A stretch of DNA of 64,000 nucleotides from DSWT01 sp035373625 (GCA_035373625.1 DAOSNS010000006.1:78707-142706); one strand, 5' to 3'; shown: positions 48,218-57,376, counted from the first letter of the stretch. Made by a program: numbers and translations. Notes: generated by a model from the sequence alone, not told the origin.

Positions 48218-49255
48218 TCAACATATGGCGTGCTTCCGTGGTCGGGCGGTGGATTCACGGATGACCAGGTCGGTCATAACGGTTGTCGTGGTTTTCGGTT
48301 GCTCTGGATTCAAGGCACGGGCAATCAATTGCCGCACGCCAAAGATGTCCAACCACGTTTTGTAGACGTGGACCGTCGTCAACGGTGGGGTGACTTCTTT
48401 CGCCATGTCAATGTTGTCGAACCCCACGACGGAAAGATCGTCCGGTATCTTTAATCCCAGGTCGCGCGCGGCATGGATGACGCCGATGGCCGTCAAATCG
48501 TTGCAGGCAAAGATTGCCGTGACTTCCGGCGCGCGCTGTAAGAGCTGTTTGGTTGCCCGATACCCATCCTCACGGTTGAGACCCGATTCCTCGATGTAAC
48601 GCATGGCAATACCGTGCTCTTCAAGTGTGCGATGGTATCCGATTTGCCGCTCTTTGATGCTCGGCGGCGATTGTCTGGCCCAGCCGATCAGCCCGATGTG
48701 GGTATGGCCCTGTTGTACGAGGTGGTCCACGGCCATTTTGGCGCCGGCGATATTCTCGATGACGATGCTATCGAAGTGCAGGTTCGGCGCGTAGCCATCC
48801 ACCAGTACGATGGGAATGTCGAGTCGCTGTCCGAGCAGGCCGATGGTATTCTCGATGAAGGTTCCGGCCAGGATCAATCCGTCAACACGTTGTTCGCTGA
48901 TCATGGAAGGCCACATGACCGGGCGATTATCCAGGTCAACTTCGATGTTGGAAAACATCAGGCTGAGGTTTTGACGGCGACATTCGCTTTCGACGCCTGC
49001 CTGGACGTAGGAATAAAATGCATTGACCTCGAAGGGGAACCCGTAGTCGTGTTTGGTGAGCAGCCCGATAACCGATAAAGGGTGACCACCACTGCCGTTT
49101 TCTTTGAAAGGGTAGCCCAGGGTCTTGGCCGCATCCAAAACGCGCGCGCGGGTATCTTGCGCCACACTGGGGCGATTGTTCAGGGCTTGAGAGGCCGTGC
49201 CGATGGAGACACCGGCAAGTCTGGCTACGTCTTGGAGCGTGACGGAATTGACCAT
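48218..49255 (-). CDS. LacI family transcriptional regulator
   Basis: 345 residues. The N-terminal helix-turn-helix VTLQDVARLAGVSIGTASQA followed by the hinge helix (RARVLDAAKTLGYPF) is the LacI DNA-binding head; the rest is a periplasmic-binding-protein-like sugar sensor (VDGLILAGTFIENT, ACNDLTAIGVIHAARDLG). It lies just upstream of the ABC operon on the same strand and probably controls it through the CCGGTA operators at 48095-48122 in response to a sugar. Its own promoter at 49303-49331 has further palindromes. Confidence 0.92.
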   Translation of the reverse strand: MVNSVTLQDVARLAGVSIGTASQALNNRPSVAQDTRARVLDAAKTLGYPFKENGSGGHPLSVIGLLTKHDYGFPFEVNAFYSYVQAGVESECRRQNLSLMFSNIEVDLDNRPVMWPSMISEQRVDGLILAGTFIENTIGLLGQRLDIPIVLVDGYAPNLHFDSIVIENIAGAKMAVDHLVQQGHTHIGLIGWARQSPPSIKERQIGYHRTLEEHGIAMRYIEESGLNREDGYRATKQLLQRAPEVTAIFACNDLTAIGVIHAARDLGLKIPDDLSVVGFDNIDMAKEVTPPLTTVHVYKTWLDIFGVRQLIARALNPEQPKTTTTVMTDLVIRESTARPRKHAIC

Positions 49256-49302
49256 ACCCTCAATCTTTCAGGTGAAGAGTTGAAGTTTCATTGAACGATT
49301 CA

Positions 49303-49331
49303 ATTTTAACCTGAAAGGCCGGGTTTGTCAA
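49303..49331 (-). promoter_or_regulatory. promoter of the LacI-type regulator gene
   Basis: Minus strand TTGACA (49331-49326), 17 bp, TAAAAT (49308-49303). Downstream lie the palindromes TTGAA-CGA-TTCAA (49291-49303) and TGAA-GT-TTCA (49281-49290), and a wide inverted repeat CTTTCAGGT/ACCTGAAAG (49265-49273, 49309-49317), all candidate regulator sites different in sequence from the CCGGTA operators. Confidence 0.65.
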
Positions 49332-49369
49332 TAGGGAATTGGGGATTTTGATGGGTTATTTGGAGAATT

Positions 49370-50962
49370 TCAAAAGCCGACGGCCTGCCCATCCTTGCGC
49401 CAATCCGTCCCCGCGCAGTAGCCGCCGTTATCCATCCGATAGATCAATTGTGCGCCACCGAATTGGCCCGGCGGCAGGTTCGGAGTCACGCGATGCCCGC
49501 GTCGGCGTAGTTCTGCCACCACCTCCGGCGCGAACCCCGGCTCTAGCGCTACCTCGGTCAGGTTTTCCGCCACATACCAGCGCGGTGCATCGGAAGCCGC
49601 CTGGGGATTCTGCCCATAATCAAGGATGCGCACCATCATTTGCACGTGGCCCTGTGGCTGCATGTGCCCGCCCATCACGCCGAAGCTCATCACCGGCTGG
49701 CCTGCGCGCGTGAGGAAGCCGGGGATGATTGTGTGGTAGGGCCGTTTGCCACCCGCCACGCGGTTGGGATGTCCTGCTTCCAGTCGAAAGCCCGCGCCGC
49801 GATTTTGCAGGCTGATGCCCGTGCCGGGGATGACAATACCGGAACCAAAGCCCATATAGTTCGATTGGATGTACGAAACCATCATCCCGTCGGCGTCGGC
49901 GGCGGTGAGGTAGACCGTGCCGTGATCGGTGGGCAACGCCGAAGTGGGGAACTGTGCCGCATCCATCCTGATTTGCCGCGCGCGCGCCGCCAGGAAGTCC
50001 GCGTCGAGCAGCGCTTCCGGCGGGACGTCCATCCATGCGGGATCGGCGATGTGGCGGTGTGCCTCCGCGAACGCCAGCTTCATGGCCTCGATTTGCAGGT
50101 GCAGGCTGTCGGCGGAATCTACGGGATACTGCGCCAGGTCGAGGTGTTGCAAGATGCCCAATGCGATGAGCGCCGCGAGACCCTGCCCGTTCGGTGGGAT
50201 TTCGTGCAGGGTATAGCCGCGATAGTCCTGCGCCAGCGGCGTGACCCATTCCGGCGCGTGGGTTGCCAGATCATCCAGCGTCATCAGCCCGCCGGTGGCT
50301 TTGGCGTGCGCGACGATCTGTTCCGCCAGCGCGCCGCGATAGAATGTTTCCCCTTTCGTCGCGGCGATAATTTCCAGTGTGCGGGCTTGATCCGGGCAGC
50401 GGAACAGCTCGCCGGGGTGGGGAGCGCGTCCGTTCGGCGCGAAGGTCGCCGCAAACGAGGGGTAATCCGCGTAATGTTTCGGTGCTCTGGCCCACGCCTG
50501 CGCCGTAATCGGGGAGACGAGGAAGCCATCGCGCGCATAGTGGATCGCCGCCTCGAACAGATCGGCGAACGGTAGCCGCCCGAAGCGATCCGAGAGCGCC
50601 ACCCACGCGCTGACCGCGCCGGGCACGGTAACCGGATCCCAACCTGTGACCGGCATCTGCTCCAGCCCGGCAAACCGCTCCGGTTTGAGCGCGCGCGGCG
50701 CGCGTCCGGAGGCGTTGAGGCCGTGGAGCTGCGCGCCGTCCCACACGATGGCGAAGGCGTCACTGCCGATGCCGTTGCTCGTCGGCTCAACGACGGTGAG
50801 TGTGATCGCGGTTGCCAGCGCGGCGTCCACGGCGTTACCGCCGCGTTGCAGCGCGTCCAGCCCGGCCTGCGCCGCCAACGGTTGCGATGTGGCCACGACG
50901 TTCCGTGCCAGAATCGGCATCCTCTGTGAAGGGTAGGGGAAGTCCCAGGAAAAATGTTGCAT
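49370..50962 (-). CDS. gamma-glutamyltransferase family protein
   Basis: 530 residues of the Ntn-hydrolase fold. RNVVATSQPLAAQAGLDALQ and GGNAVDAALATAITLTVVEP are typical of the large subunit. The autocleavage Thr is probably the one in PTDHGTVYLTAADADG, and the small subunit follows with NYMGFGSGIVIPGTGISLQN and MGGHMQPQGHVQMM. No signal peptide is visible, which is unusual for classical periplasmic GGT but common in this subgroup. It cleaves gamma-glutamyl compounds such as glutathione or related peptides. Confidence 0.88.
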   Translation of the reverse strand: MQHFSWDFPYPSQRMPILARNVVATSQPLAAQAGLDALQRGGNAVDAALATAITLTVVEPTSNGIGSDAFAIVWDGAQLHGLNASGRAPRALKPERFAGLEQMPVTGWDPVTVPGAVSAWVALSDRFGRLPFADLFEAAIHYARDGFLVSPITAQAWARAPKHYADYPSFAATFAPNGRAPHPGELFRCPDQARTLEIIAATKGETFYRGALAEQIVAHAKATGGLMTLDDLATHAPEWVTPLAQDYRGYTLHEIPPNGQGLAALIALGILQHLDLAQYPVDSADSLHLQIEAMKLAFAEAHRHIADPAWMDVPPEALLDADFLAARARQIRMDAAQFPTSALPTDHGTVYLTAADADGMMVSYIQSNYMGFGSGIVIPGTGISLQNRGAGFRLEAGHPNRVAGGKRPYHTIIPGFLTRAGQPVMSFGVMGGHMQPQGHVQMMVRILDYGQNPQAASDAPRWYVAENLTEVALEPGFAPEVVAELRRRGHRVTPNLPPGQFGGAQLIYRMDNGGYCAGTDWRKDGQAVGF

Positions 50963-50978
50963 TTCTCACTCCCTGAAA

Positions 50979-51002
50979 ATGGCAAATGGCAAATGGCAAA
51001 TA
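50979..51002. repeat. GGCAAAT triplet-word repeat
   Basis: ATGGCAAATGGCAAATGGCA repeated upstream of the gamma-glutamyltransferase gene. Confidence 0.6.
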
Positions 51003-51032
51003 TACTAGCCGCACGCTAAAACTGTTGTTTTT

Positions 51033-51113
51033 TTATCAGCAGATTAAGCAGATTGAGCAGATTTTTTGTTTGCAATCTTAAAAATCTGCTTCATCCGCTT
51101 AATCTGCTGATAA
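51033..51113. repeat. imperfect 34-bp inverted repeat built from CAGATTAAG words
   Basis: The left arm (51033-51066) and the right arm (51080-51113) pair over 34 bases with a few mismatches and carry TATCAGCAGATTAAGC-type words. A third copy lies at 53152-53180. It may terminate the DUF523 gene; it is one of several word-repeat families in this window. Confidence 0.65.
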
Positions 51114-51127
51114 ATTTTTTGTGTGGG

Positions 51128-52102
51128 CTAACTCAGGTCGCGGCCCTTGCCGGAGTCGCTGATGGTAATCAGGCTTTCGGGATACGGCGCGAAGAACGTT
51201 TGCCTCGCCAGGTATGGTTCTTTGAAGCGCGCGATCCACACGCCGAGCAGGCTGACGGGCACACTGAGCGGCACTTTTTCATCACGATACTTTTGCAGCG
51301 CGTCCAGGAAGTAGGCTTTCTCGTCGGACGTGAGTTTGTCGGAGAAGTAGCCGAGCGCGTGCATCAGGACGTTGATGCCGGCGGTGCGCCGCGCAGGACG
51401 GGCAAGCGCCTTCCACAGGTGCATCTCGTAGGTGGCGATGACTTCGGCGGGCGGCTTTTTCTCGCGGTTGGCGACGATGGGGCCCATCAGGCGGTACTGG
51501 CTTTCATTGTAGGCCATGAGGAGCAGTTTGTTGTCGGTGTGGAAGCGCACCAACTCACGCATCGCGCCAGAGGCTTTGACGGCGCGGAAATCCGCCAATG
51601 TGAACAGTGCCGTGAGGAAGTGCTCGCGAATCGTGAAGTTAGTCAGCCGTCCCTCTTCTTCGACCGGCAGATGCCCGTACCGTTCCAGGACGGCCTGGGC
51701 GAAGAACCCGCGTCCCTTGTTGGTGGAGGCGGCGCCCTTCTCAGTGCCCCGGTAAACCTTCACGTCCTTGATCCCGCACGAGGGCGAGCGTCCCTTGAGG
51801 ATAAAGCCATCAACGTCCTTGAGTGCAGCGAGGTACGTTGTGGCAAAGGCGCGCATCTTCTCGGTCACATCCGCGCCGGTGGCGGGTTGGAGCAGGCGCG
51901 GCTCATCATTGACGAGGACGACCCGTATGGGATCGCGAGGCACACCCAGGCCGATTTCCATCTCCGCACAGACCGGCAGGTAGGTGACATAGGGTTCGAG
52001 CTGCTTCACGAACGCATCGGGGATCGTCACGCCGTTGTAGCGGCACGCGGCGAAGCCCAGGCACTTGCTAATCACAATGGTGGGGCGGGGAAATGTTTTC
52101 AT
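51128..52102 (-). CDS. DUF523 and DUF1722 (YbgA-like) protein
   Basis: 324 residues from ATG 52102. The N-terminal half is DUF523 (ISKCLGFAACRYNG, LKGRSPSCGIKDVKVY), with conserved cysteines that may bind a metal or cluster. The C-terminal half is DUF1722 (FTLADFRAVKASGAMRELVR, FHTDNKLLLMAYNESQYRLM). The combined architecture is widespread, its chemistry is not known for certain. Its start region is separated by only seven bases from the PIN toxin gene. Confidence 0.85.
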   Translation of the reverse strand: MKTFPRPTIVISKCLGFAACRYNGVTIPDAFVKQLEPYVTYLPVCAEMEIGLGVPRDPIRVVLVNDEPRLLQPATGADVTEKMRAFATTYLAALKDVDGFILKGRSPSCGIKDVKVYRGTEKGAASTNKGRGFFAQAVLERYGHLPVEEEGRLTNFTIREHFLTALFTLADFRAVKASGAMRELVRFHTDNKLLLMAYNESQYRLMGPIVANREKKPPAEVIATYEMHLWKALARPARRTAGINVLMHALGYFSDKLTSDEKAYFLDALQKYRDEKVPLSVPVSLLGVWIARFKEPYLARQTFFAPYPESLITISDSGKGRDLS

Positions 52103-52109
52103 AAATCTT

Positions 52110-52571
52110 TCAGGCTTGTTCTGACCCTTGTAATGGATTGACGACTTCCAGAAACTCAAAATCCTCAAAATCGGCCACATTGGCTGTGTATAGCCCTACG
52201 ATGCCATTGTCCTTCAACGTAGCCGCAAGTGCGACGTCAAATACTTTTTTCCGGGCAGTTGTTGTGTTCAATAGGTCCAAAAAGGTTCGGAGCTGTGTTT
52301 CACGCTGATGCACGATGGTAACGCCGGCGTCAATATAATCTTCCACAACTTGGCACGCCTGTGAAAGAGAGAGCGGGTTTTGCAACCGTTGCCAGGTGAT
52401 GACGTGAATAAACTCCAGCAATACCTGCACCGGCACACAAACGAAAAGTTCGCCCTTTTCGTCGCGCTCATTCATCACTTTTTCCAGAAAAGCTTTTGCT
52501 TCTGTGTGGAATTCGGAAGCGATGTTATGAGCGTAGACGAGCAGGTTTGTGTCTATCGCAAACATAGTCAT
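52110..52571 (-). CDS. PIN-domain ribonuclease toxin (VapC-like)
   Basis: 153 residues. FAIDTNLLVYAHN gives the first PIN Asp (Asp6 or 7 of the DTN motif), then a Glu in VPVQVLLEFIHVI and Asp in KKVFDVALAATLKDNG, completing the acidic site for metal-dependent RNA cleavage. The start overlaps the antitoxin stop by ATGA (52568-52571), the normal antitoxin-then-toxin order. Confidence 0.85.
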   Translation of the reverse strand: MTMFAIDTNLLVYAHNIASEFHTEAKAFLEKVMNERDEKGELFVCVPVQVLLEFIHVITWQRLQNPLSLSQACQVVEDYIDAGVTIVHQRETQLRTFLDLLNTTTARKKVFDVALAATLKDNGIVGLYTANVADFEDFEFLEVVNPLQGSEQA

Positions 52572-52783
52572 AACAATTCCCGTTCAGCGTAGATCAGATC
52601 ACGATCAACGTATACCTCTTTGCCCAAATCAAACTGCCGCACTTTGAAAGGTTTGGGAGTGATTGTGGGTTTGTCACGCACGAGATTGACGGACATGTCC
52701 TGTTTGATAGATTGCAGGATGAGTTCGATGATGCGGAGACGCTCCATCACAGGTACTTGTCGAATTTGCGCTAAATCAACCAT
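52568..52783 (-). CDS. antitoxin of the PIN-domain toxin
   Basis: 71 residues encoded directly before the PIN gene with ATGA overlap. Residues 1-30 (MVDLAQIRQVPVMERLRIIELILQSI) may form a short helix or ribbon-helix DNA-binding region; the C-terminal KPFKVRQFDLGKEVYVDRDL segment is the likely toxin-binding tail. AGGAGACAGAGCA precedes the ATG. Not assigned to a named antitoxin family. Confidence 0.65.
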   Translation of the reverse strand: MVDLAQIRQVPVMERLRIIELILQSIKQDMSVNLVRDKPTITPKPFKVRQFDLGKEVYVDRDLIYAERELL

Positions 52784-52809
52784 TGCTCTGTCTCCTTATG
52801 AATATACAG

Positions 52810-53137
52810 ATGTTCCCTTTCGCCTCTATGATACCACAAACTTCCTCACTGCCTATATCGGCCACTTGATACCTGCCGATGAGGAACAGGACATCGGCAT
52901 AGCGCGCTTGCGTCACAAAGTCAACATTATCACGAAGATCAGATGTGCCTGGACACCTCGTTCTACCAGATATGCATTGAAACCGATCAATGTCATCACT
53001 GCGACATCGCTGAACAGCAGTGCGGGAAGCGCGTTCGTGGAGTTGATCCCCAAGAGGATGCGCGTGCCGTAGAGCAGCACGAAATGGATGGCTGATAGAA
53101 ACACACGGTAGACGTGGCAATGGTGAAGGTCTGCCAA
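52810..53137 (-). pseudogene. possible decayed MrpF-like membrane protein gene
   Basis: A frame of 74 codons (VLLYGTRILLGINSTNALPA, LLFSDVAVMTLIGFNAYLVE) has the R-x-LLG-x(2)-x-x-AL pattern of small MrpF/PhaF antiporter subunits and then hits a stop. The expected C-terminal helix can be read only in a shifted frame. I rate the match as weak; it may also be unrelated hydrophobic sequence. Confidence 0.3.
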
Positions 53138-53151
53138 ACCGTAATTTTAGA

Positions 53152-53182
53152 ATCTGCTTAATCCGCTCAATCTGCTGACAAA
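53152..53182. repeat. CTGCTTAATCCGCTC word repeat
   Basis: AGAATCTGCTTAATCCGCTC followed by AATCTGCTGAC, the same family as the inverted repeat at 51033-51113. Confidence 0.6.
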
Positions 53183-53202
53183 ATATCCTTGCCCTGAGGG
53201 GT

Positions 53203-53290
53203 GCAGCAGCGCTGGTTGGTGGTCTGGTCGGCGCAGGCGGAACAACGGGAGCGAGCGAGCCTTCAGGAGCAGGTGGAAAAGGATAAGATA
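53203..53290 (+). pseudogene. relic of a transposase (IS1634/IS4-like)
   Basis: About 28 codons reading QQRWLVVWSAQAEQRERASL and following look like the conserved RWLVVxS-x(4)-R stretch of IS1634/IS4-type transposases. The frame then enters the antisense of the next gene. No terminal inverted repeats seen; a fragment only. Confidence 0.35.
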
Positions 53291-53292
53291 TT

Positions 53293-53894
53293 TCACGGGT
53301 TCTCCTCAGATTGTAGTAAATCTCCCATCAACAGGCTTGTCTGTTCGCCCCGGCGCACGGCTTGGGCAAGCAAGTTTTCACGGGTGGTCAGGCCGCGCTG
53401 CAGTGCTTCATGGCTCGCTTGCCTTATTTGGTCCCGCGCCAACCCGCCAGTGATGACATCGGCAATCGTGCGCGCCACGGTTGTGATAGGCAAACCCGCC
53501 CGCTGTGTCACTTCGTCGGCCGCAAGACGGTTCGTGTGAAGTCGGATACCTGCTTTGCGCCGTGACGCAGTACGAGGAACAATGATGTGTATCTCACCCG
53601 GCAGTGCGTCGGAGAGTTCGTACACCGTCAAGGCGCTCTCGTGCGAGATGACTGAGTTGGGGCCGGTACATAACCAGGCTACGAATAAATCTTCGTAGGG
53701 AGACGCAGGGAACTGCACAAGCCGGTAAATCCCCCAACGAATCCGACCAAAGCGCCCTATTTTAGTGTAGTATGAGAGCAGCGGCGGCTAAAACCCACAG
53801 CCTGAGCCTGCGCAGCCGTAAAATATCCGGCTTGCCGTTCAGCAATTTCATAAAGCTGCTGATGATCCGGGGAAGTGGGAAATTCAGTATCCAT
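53293..53894 (-). pseudogene. AbiEi-like antitoxin gene broken by a one-base frameshift
   Basis: From ATG 53894 the frame gives MDTEFPTSPDHQQLYEIAER, a winged-helix start (QAGYFTAAQAQAVGFSRR), then reads out of frame to a TAG. One base further along, the frame continues as LLSYYTKIGRFGRIRWGIYR and runs into the 141-codon frame to 53293 (ISHESALTVYELSDALPGEI), the normal AbiEi-family core. Restoring a single C near 53783 (CGCCGC-CTG) would give one gene of about 200 codons. No AbiEii-like toxin is next to it, so it is a broken or orphan antitoxin, unless the base is a sequencing error. Confidence 0.65.
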
Positions 53895-54084
53895 GTGTGC
53901 AAAACATTTCAATATATTGAACGATATGCACACATTATAAGTAAAGAGCTAGAAAATGTCCAGCGATCTGATAGCTATCGGTCATCAGCGCGCCCAGGTA
54001 AAGCGCCGGGATTTCGATGGGGGGTGAAGTCATCTGTCGGGCATTGACTGCACACATTTGCAGGATAGTCCTCAATCAGCAACT

Positions 54085-54537
54085 TTACCTTTGACACTCC
54101 TGTGATTGTTCATAAAATTGCTGTGGCATTGGTCTTTCCTGGATATAGTCTTGTACCCAATCGTACAAACTCCCAAATTCTGAAGGCTCCTGGGTCAGCA
54201 ACTCTTTGAGTAACGGCAGTGCATACCGGTCCAGGCTGATCCGATTTTCGGCAAAGAGTTGGAGATAGGCTAGCACCAGAATTAGCTTACCGGAATTGCC
54301 CAAACGTCCGGCGTCTTTCTTGAAGAAATCGCGGACGCGCTTGTAGTCGCCAGCTTTGTATAATGTCCCTATGGCGCGAAGTTGCTGTCCCTGGTCATCG
54401 GAAGCCAATGCCGCCTCGATGTCTTCCGGGGAAAGATCAGGAAAGTCGGCAAATGTGCGTAATTCGCGGGGGCGTGCAGTGGGTGACCATTCCAACAAGA
54501 GTTGTTGTTTTTGTAAGATATCAGCTACTGTTGCCAT
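54085..54537 (-). CDS. small helical protein, last gene of the Hsp70/beta-CASP operon
   Basis: 150 residues, no recognised family. An N-terminal region (MATVADILQKQQLLLEWSPT) leads to an all-helical body (SPEDIEAALASDDQGQQLRA, RVRDFFKKDAGRLGNSGKLI, LVLAYLQLFAENRISLDRYA) of TPR/HEAT-like character. AGGAAG precedes the ATG. It follows the 388-residue gene by 21 bases and ends the operon; a scaffold or adaptor role is the most that can be inferred. Confidence 0.6.
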   Translation of the reverse strand: MATVADILQKQQLLLEWSPTARPRELRTFADFPDLSPEDIEAALASDDQGQQLRAIGTLYKAGDYKRVRDFFKKDAGRLGNSGKLILVLAYLQLFAENRISLDRYALPLLKELLTQEPSEFGSLYDWVQDYIQERPMPQQFYEQSQECQR

Positions 54538-54558
54538 ATTCTTCCTACCTCTTTCTTT

Positions 54559-55725
54559 CTACCTCTTCAGACGGCTTTGCTCAACTTTTTGTATTGTGGT
54601 TTGATCAATAACTGTCTTGCCGAACCTTATTTCAAATTGATAAGCTGCATCTGAATATAGAAGTGGCGAATCTGATTCTAATTTTTCTAGCAATTCGGTG
54701 GCCCAATACTTGAATTTGCTATTGCTTCCTCGGATGTAGAATAGTTGTACAGCAGCCTCGAGGACGAATTCACCTTCATAAACTGATAGTTGTCTGGCAA
54801 AGTATTCTTTAACTATTTCGAATTTCAACAGTCGTCCAAGACACTGCCAGAAAAAACGAGTTAATGATGGATACTTTTGCTGAATCATGTTGCCAGACTC
54901 GGTCATTTTCTCAGGATATTCACTGAAGAGGGCCAAAAATGGCCCTGTAAATAGGTTCTCAATCCCTCCATGCGCATATGCCCCCGTTTTTCGGGTGACA
55001 TCGTATATGGTAGAAGCTGCACGCAAAACTTCAGAGAAATTGGTGATGGAAGCCACCGACATCTCTCGGATTCCCTTACTAAATTCCTTCGCAGTACGCT
55101 CCATTTTTCCTATGGTTTCCATTAGAATATCATAGGTACTTTGAGGTGAGCAACATAATGCTAAATCCAGGTAGAGCGGCGCTATATCGAGATTCTCATT
55201 AAACGTTTCCTGGGCAAGATAACGAACTTCCGAACAACCCTGTTGGTCTCCCTGAGCGACAAGAAAACGGTACAACGTCAATCCACTTTGATAGTCCTCA
55301 CCCTGGTAAGCATTTTCCCAAGCTCGTTTACGGATGTCGTTAAGTTCCTCGGGTTGAATATCGCCCAGTTTTTGCAAAGCCAATAACGCAGTATCACGAG
55401 TTGTCATAAAGGGTGCTTCTAGGATGCCAGATTTGAGTAATAGCGCGCGCGCCGCTTCATTAGAACCTATCAGGTTTGCCAGCAAATCAGCTAGTAAATT
55501 GCGGTCGCGCTCAGTCTTAAGGCGATCATTGAAAACGTAAGCTGCATTCAAAATGCCCGGAACAGCGCGTGAGCCAAGGTTTTCTAATTCCGATTTAAGG
55601 TGTTGGCGGGAAATGCTATTTGCTGTTAAGAGTTGCTCAACCTGGCGCTGTATGTCGGTAATAAAGTGAGTGTCTCCACCCAAATCGGCCAGTTCCAGCG
55701 CATTAGGTTCAAAAACGTTACGCAT
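54559..55725 (-). CDS. helical-repeat protein of the Hsp70/beta-CASP operon
   Basis: 388 residues, family not recognised. The composition is nearly all alpha-helical, with ARM/HEAT or TPR-like segments (SELENLGSRAVPGILNAAYV, RDTALLALQKLGDIQPEELN, YQSGLTLYRFLVAQGDQQGC). A strong ribosome site, AAGGAGATCC, precedes the ATG. The gene overlaps the Hsp70-like stop by eight bases, so it is co-translated with it. It may be the client-binding or scaffolding partner of the Hsp70-like protein (inference). Confidence 0.65.
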   Translation of the reverse strand: MRNVFEPNALELADLGGDTHFITDIQRQVEQLLTANSISRQHLKSELENLGSRAVPGILNAAYVFNDRLKTERDRNLLADLLANLIGSNEAARALLLKSGILEAPFMTTRDTALLALQKLGDIQPEELNDIRKRAWENAYQGEDYQSGLTLYRFLVAQGDQQGCSEVRYLAQETFNENLDIAPLYLDLALCCSPQSTYDILMETIGKMERTAKEFSKGIREMSVASITNFSEVLRAASTIYDVTRKTGAYAHGGIENLFTGPFLALFSEYPEKMTESGNMIQQKYPSLTRFFWQCLGRLLKFEIVKEYFARQLSVYEGEFVLEAAVQLFYIRGSNSKFKYWATELLEKLESDSPLLYSDAAYQFEIRFGKTVIDQTTIQKVEQSRLKR

Positions 55726-57376
55726 ACCGGATCTCCTTGTGTGTATTTTTCAGATCTTCAAAGTCAATCTCACGAACAAACTTTGGCGGTTCCCCAATTT
55801 GCAAGCGCACTACCGGCACTTTTGTATCCGCGCGCCGTTCGATCTGGATTTGCACTGGGGTGCCGGCTTCATATTCTTTGTCCAAGGGAATCGCCACACC
55901 ACCTTGATAAATCAACGTATGATAAATAGGCCACAAATCTTCTCTACTAGGCGGATCATCACCGGCAAAAAGCTGTAACAAGAGTTTATCCCCCTTCTTG
56001 TCCAAGTGATAAGTACGATATTGGTTTATGCGCTCTTTGCGTTCCAGGAGCAAGTCAAAGCCTTGCGTCAGGCAAACATAATAGGCATCCGCTGCCGGTT
56101 CATCTATCCTGAAGTCCGAATTCACTGTTTTCAGGTAACTATATACCGCCGCACCTTGTCCAATCGCTTCGTCAGGAACCGGGAACGCTAGGAATGTGGC
56201 TTCTTGGCCCCAATACGCTTGCAGCGCTTTCTGTAGTGGCAGGAGGCGCACCATTCCACCGACCGGTAGGAAGTAGTGAATATCGGCCTTTGCCATTTGC
56301 GCTTTGTCCAATATCTCGGTGATCGGGTAAAGCGCGTTTTTTGCTGTCTGATGATACTGCAAATATGGCCCCATCAAATCCTCGTAATCCGATTCTGTTA
56401 GTTCAATTGAGAAGGGATATTCCTGCCCGCGGATCACCAATGGTTTGACATTGAAATACACGCTTTCCTCATCAAATTCCAACTCGGCGTTCAGTGCGAT
56501 TTTGAGCCGCTCGGCTTCGTTTACTAGGTCGTAGCGCAGCGCCAGACGTTCCGCGTCGGAAAGTTCCAGGTTTTCCAATGCCGGGAATTGGGCCAACAGT
56601 TGGCGATACAGAAATTCCCGCGCCAGGCGCAAGTCAAAATCCTCGCCACCAAACTGGTTGTGGCGGCTGATTTCTATAACCTTGAATTGCAGATTGTTCA
56701 GGATACCCGCGCCATGCGGATCGCGCCACGAAAGTTCCACGATTGTTAGATCCAATGTACCGCCGCCGATGTCGTAGACCAACACGCGAGTTGAAGCATC
56801 TGGCGGAATCTCGAGCCGGCGGGCATGGCGCGCGCGTTGCATATCCCAGGCGATAAAGGCCAGTAACGCCGCCACCGGTTCGCTGATCAGCAAGCGCTCG
56901 CGTTGCGCTTGACCCAGGCGCGGCAACTTGAGCGCGTCCAACGCCAGGTCAACCGCGTGAAGCGTGTCACGGCGTTGGTTGGTTGTGTAACTTGCCGGCA
57001 CTGTAACCGTCAGCTCGTCCAATGGGAAGCCGCGCTCCACAATCTGCCGCAACACTTCTTCCAGATACAGCGCGGAAATCTGCGCCGGCGTTTGCTCGAT
57101 AACCGGCAAGAATAATTCCCGCCCCATCAAGCGTTTGACGGCCCGGATACATCGCGCTGCATTTTTATGGTGCCCGTTTTCCTTAGCCCACTTGCCGACA
57201 ATAGGACTCCCCGTTTCCGGAATGTAAGCCACCGAAGGCAAATGGTTCAGTTCTTGTCCATTTTCTCCTGGTTGTTGTACTTTGAGGATCTCGGCCTCAA
57301 TGGTCTCCGGGTCTTTGCCCTGATGCGCGCGGGCGACCAACGTCGTTGTCGTTCCCAAGTCAATTCCGAATGGCAT
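55718..57376 (-). CDS. Hsp70-like ATPase with divergent C-terminus
   Basis: 552 residues. Actin-fold ATPase motifs are intact: phosphate 1 GIDLGTTTT at 4-12, connect 1 ISEPVAALLAF at 164-173, phosphate 2 DIGGGTLDLT at 202-211, and the adenosine motif in FLPVGGMVRLLPLQ (about 380). After the nucleotide-binding domain only about 150 residues of beta-rich sequence remain; the helical lid of DnaK is missing. This is therefore not the housekeeping dnaK (about 610-640 residues) but a specialised relative, encoded with its own GrpE-like factor and a second actin-fold-like protein. Confidence 0.85.
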   Translation of the reverse strand: MPFGIDLGTTTTLVARAHQGKDPETIEAEILKVQQPGENGQELNHLPSVAYIPETGSPIVGKWAKENGHHKNAARCIRAVKRLMGRELFLPVIEQTPAQISALYLEEVLRQIVERGFPLDELTVTVPASYTTNQRRDTLHAVDLALDALKLPRLGQAQRERLLISEPVAALLAFIAWDMQRARHARRLEIPPDASTRVLVYDIGGGTLDLTIVELSWRDPHGAGILNNLQFKVIEISRHNQFGGEDFDLRLAREFLYRQLLAQFPALENLELSDAERLALRYDLVNEAERLKIALNAELEFDEESVYFNVKPLVIRGQEYPFSIELTESDYEDLMGPYLQYHQTAKNALYPITEILDKAQMAKADIHYFLPVGGMVRLLPLQKALQAYWGQEATFLAFPVPDEAIGQGAAVYSYLKTVNSDFRIDEPAADAYYVCLTQGFDLLLERKERINQYRTYHLDKKGDKLLLQLFAGDDPPSREDLWPIYHTLIYQGGVAIPLDKEYEAGTPVQIQIERRADTKVPVVRLQIGEPPKFVREIDFEDLKNTHKEIRYA

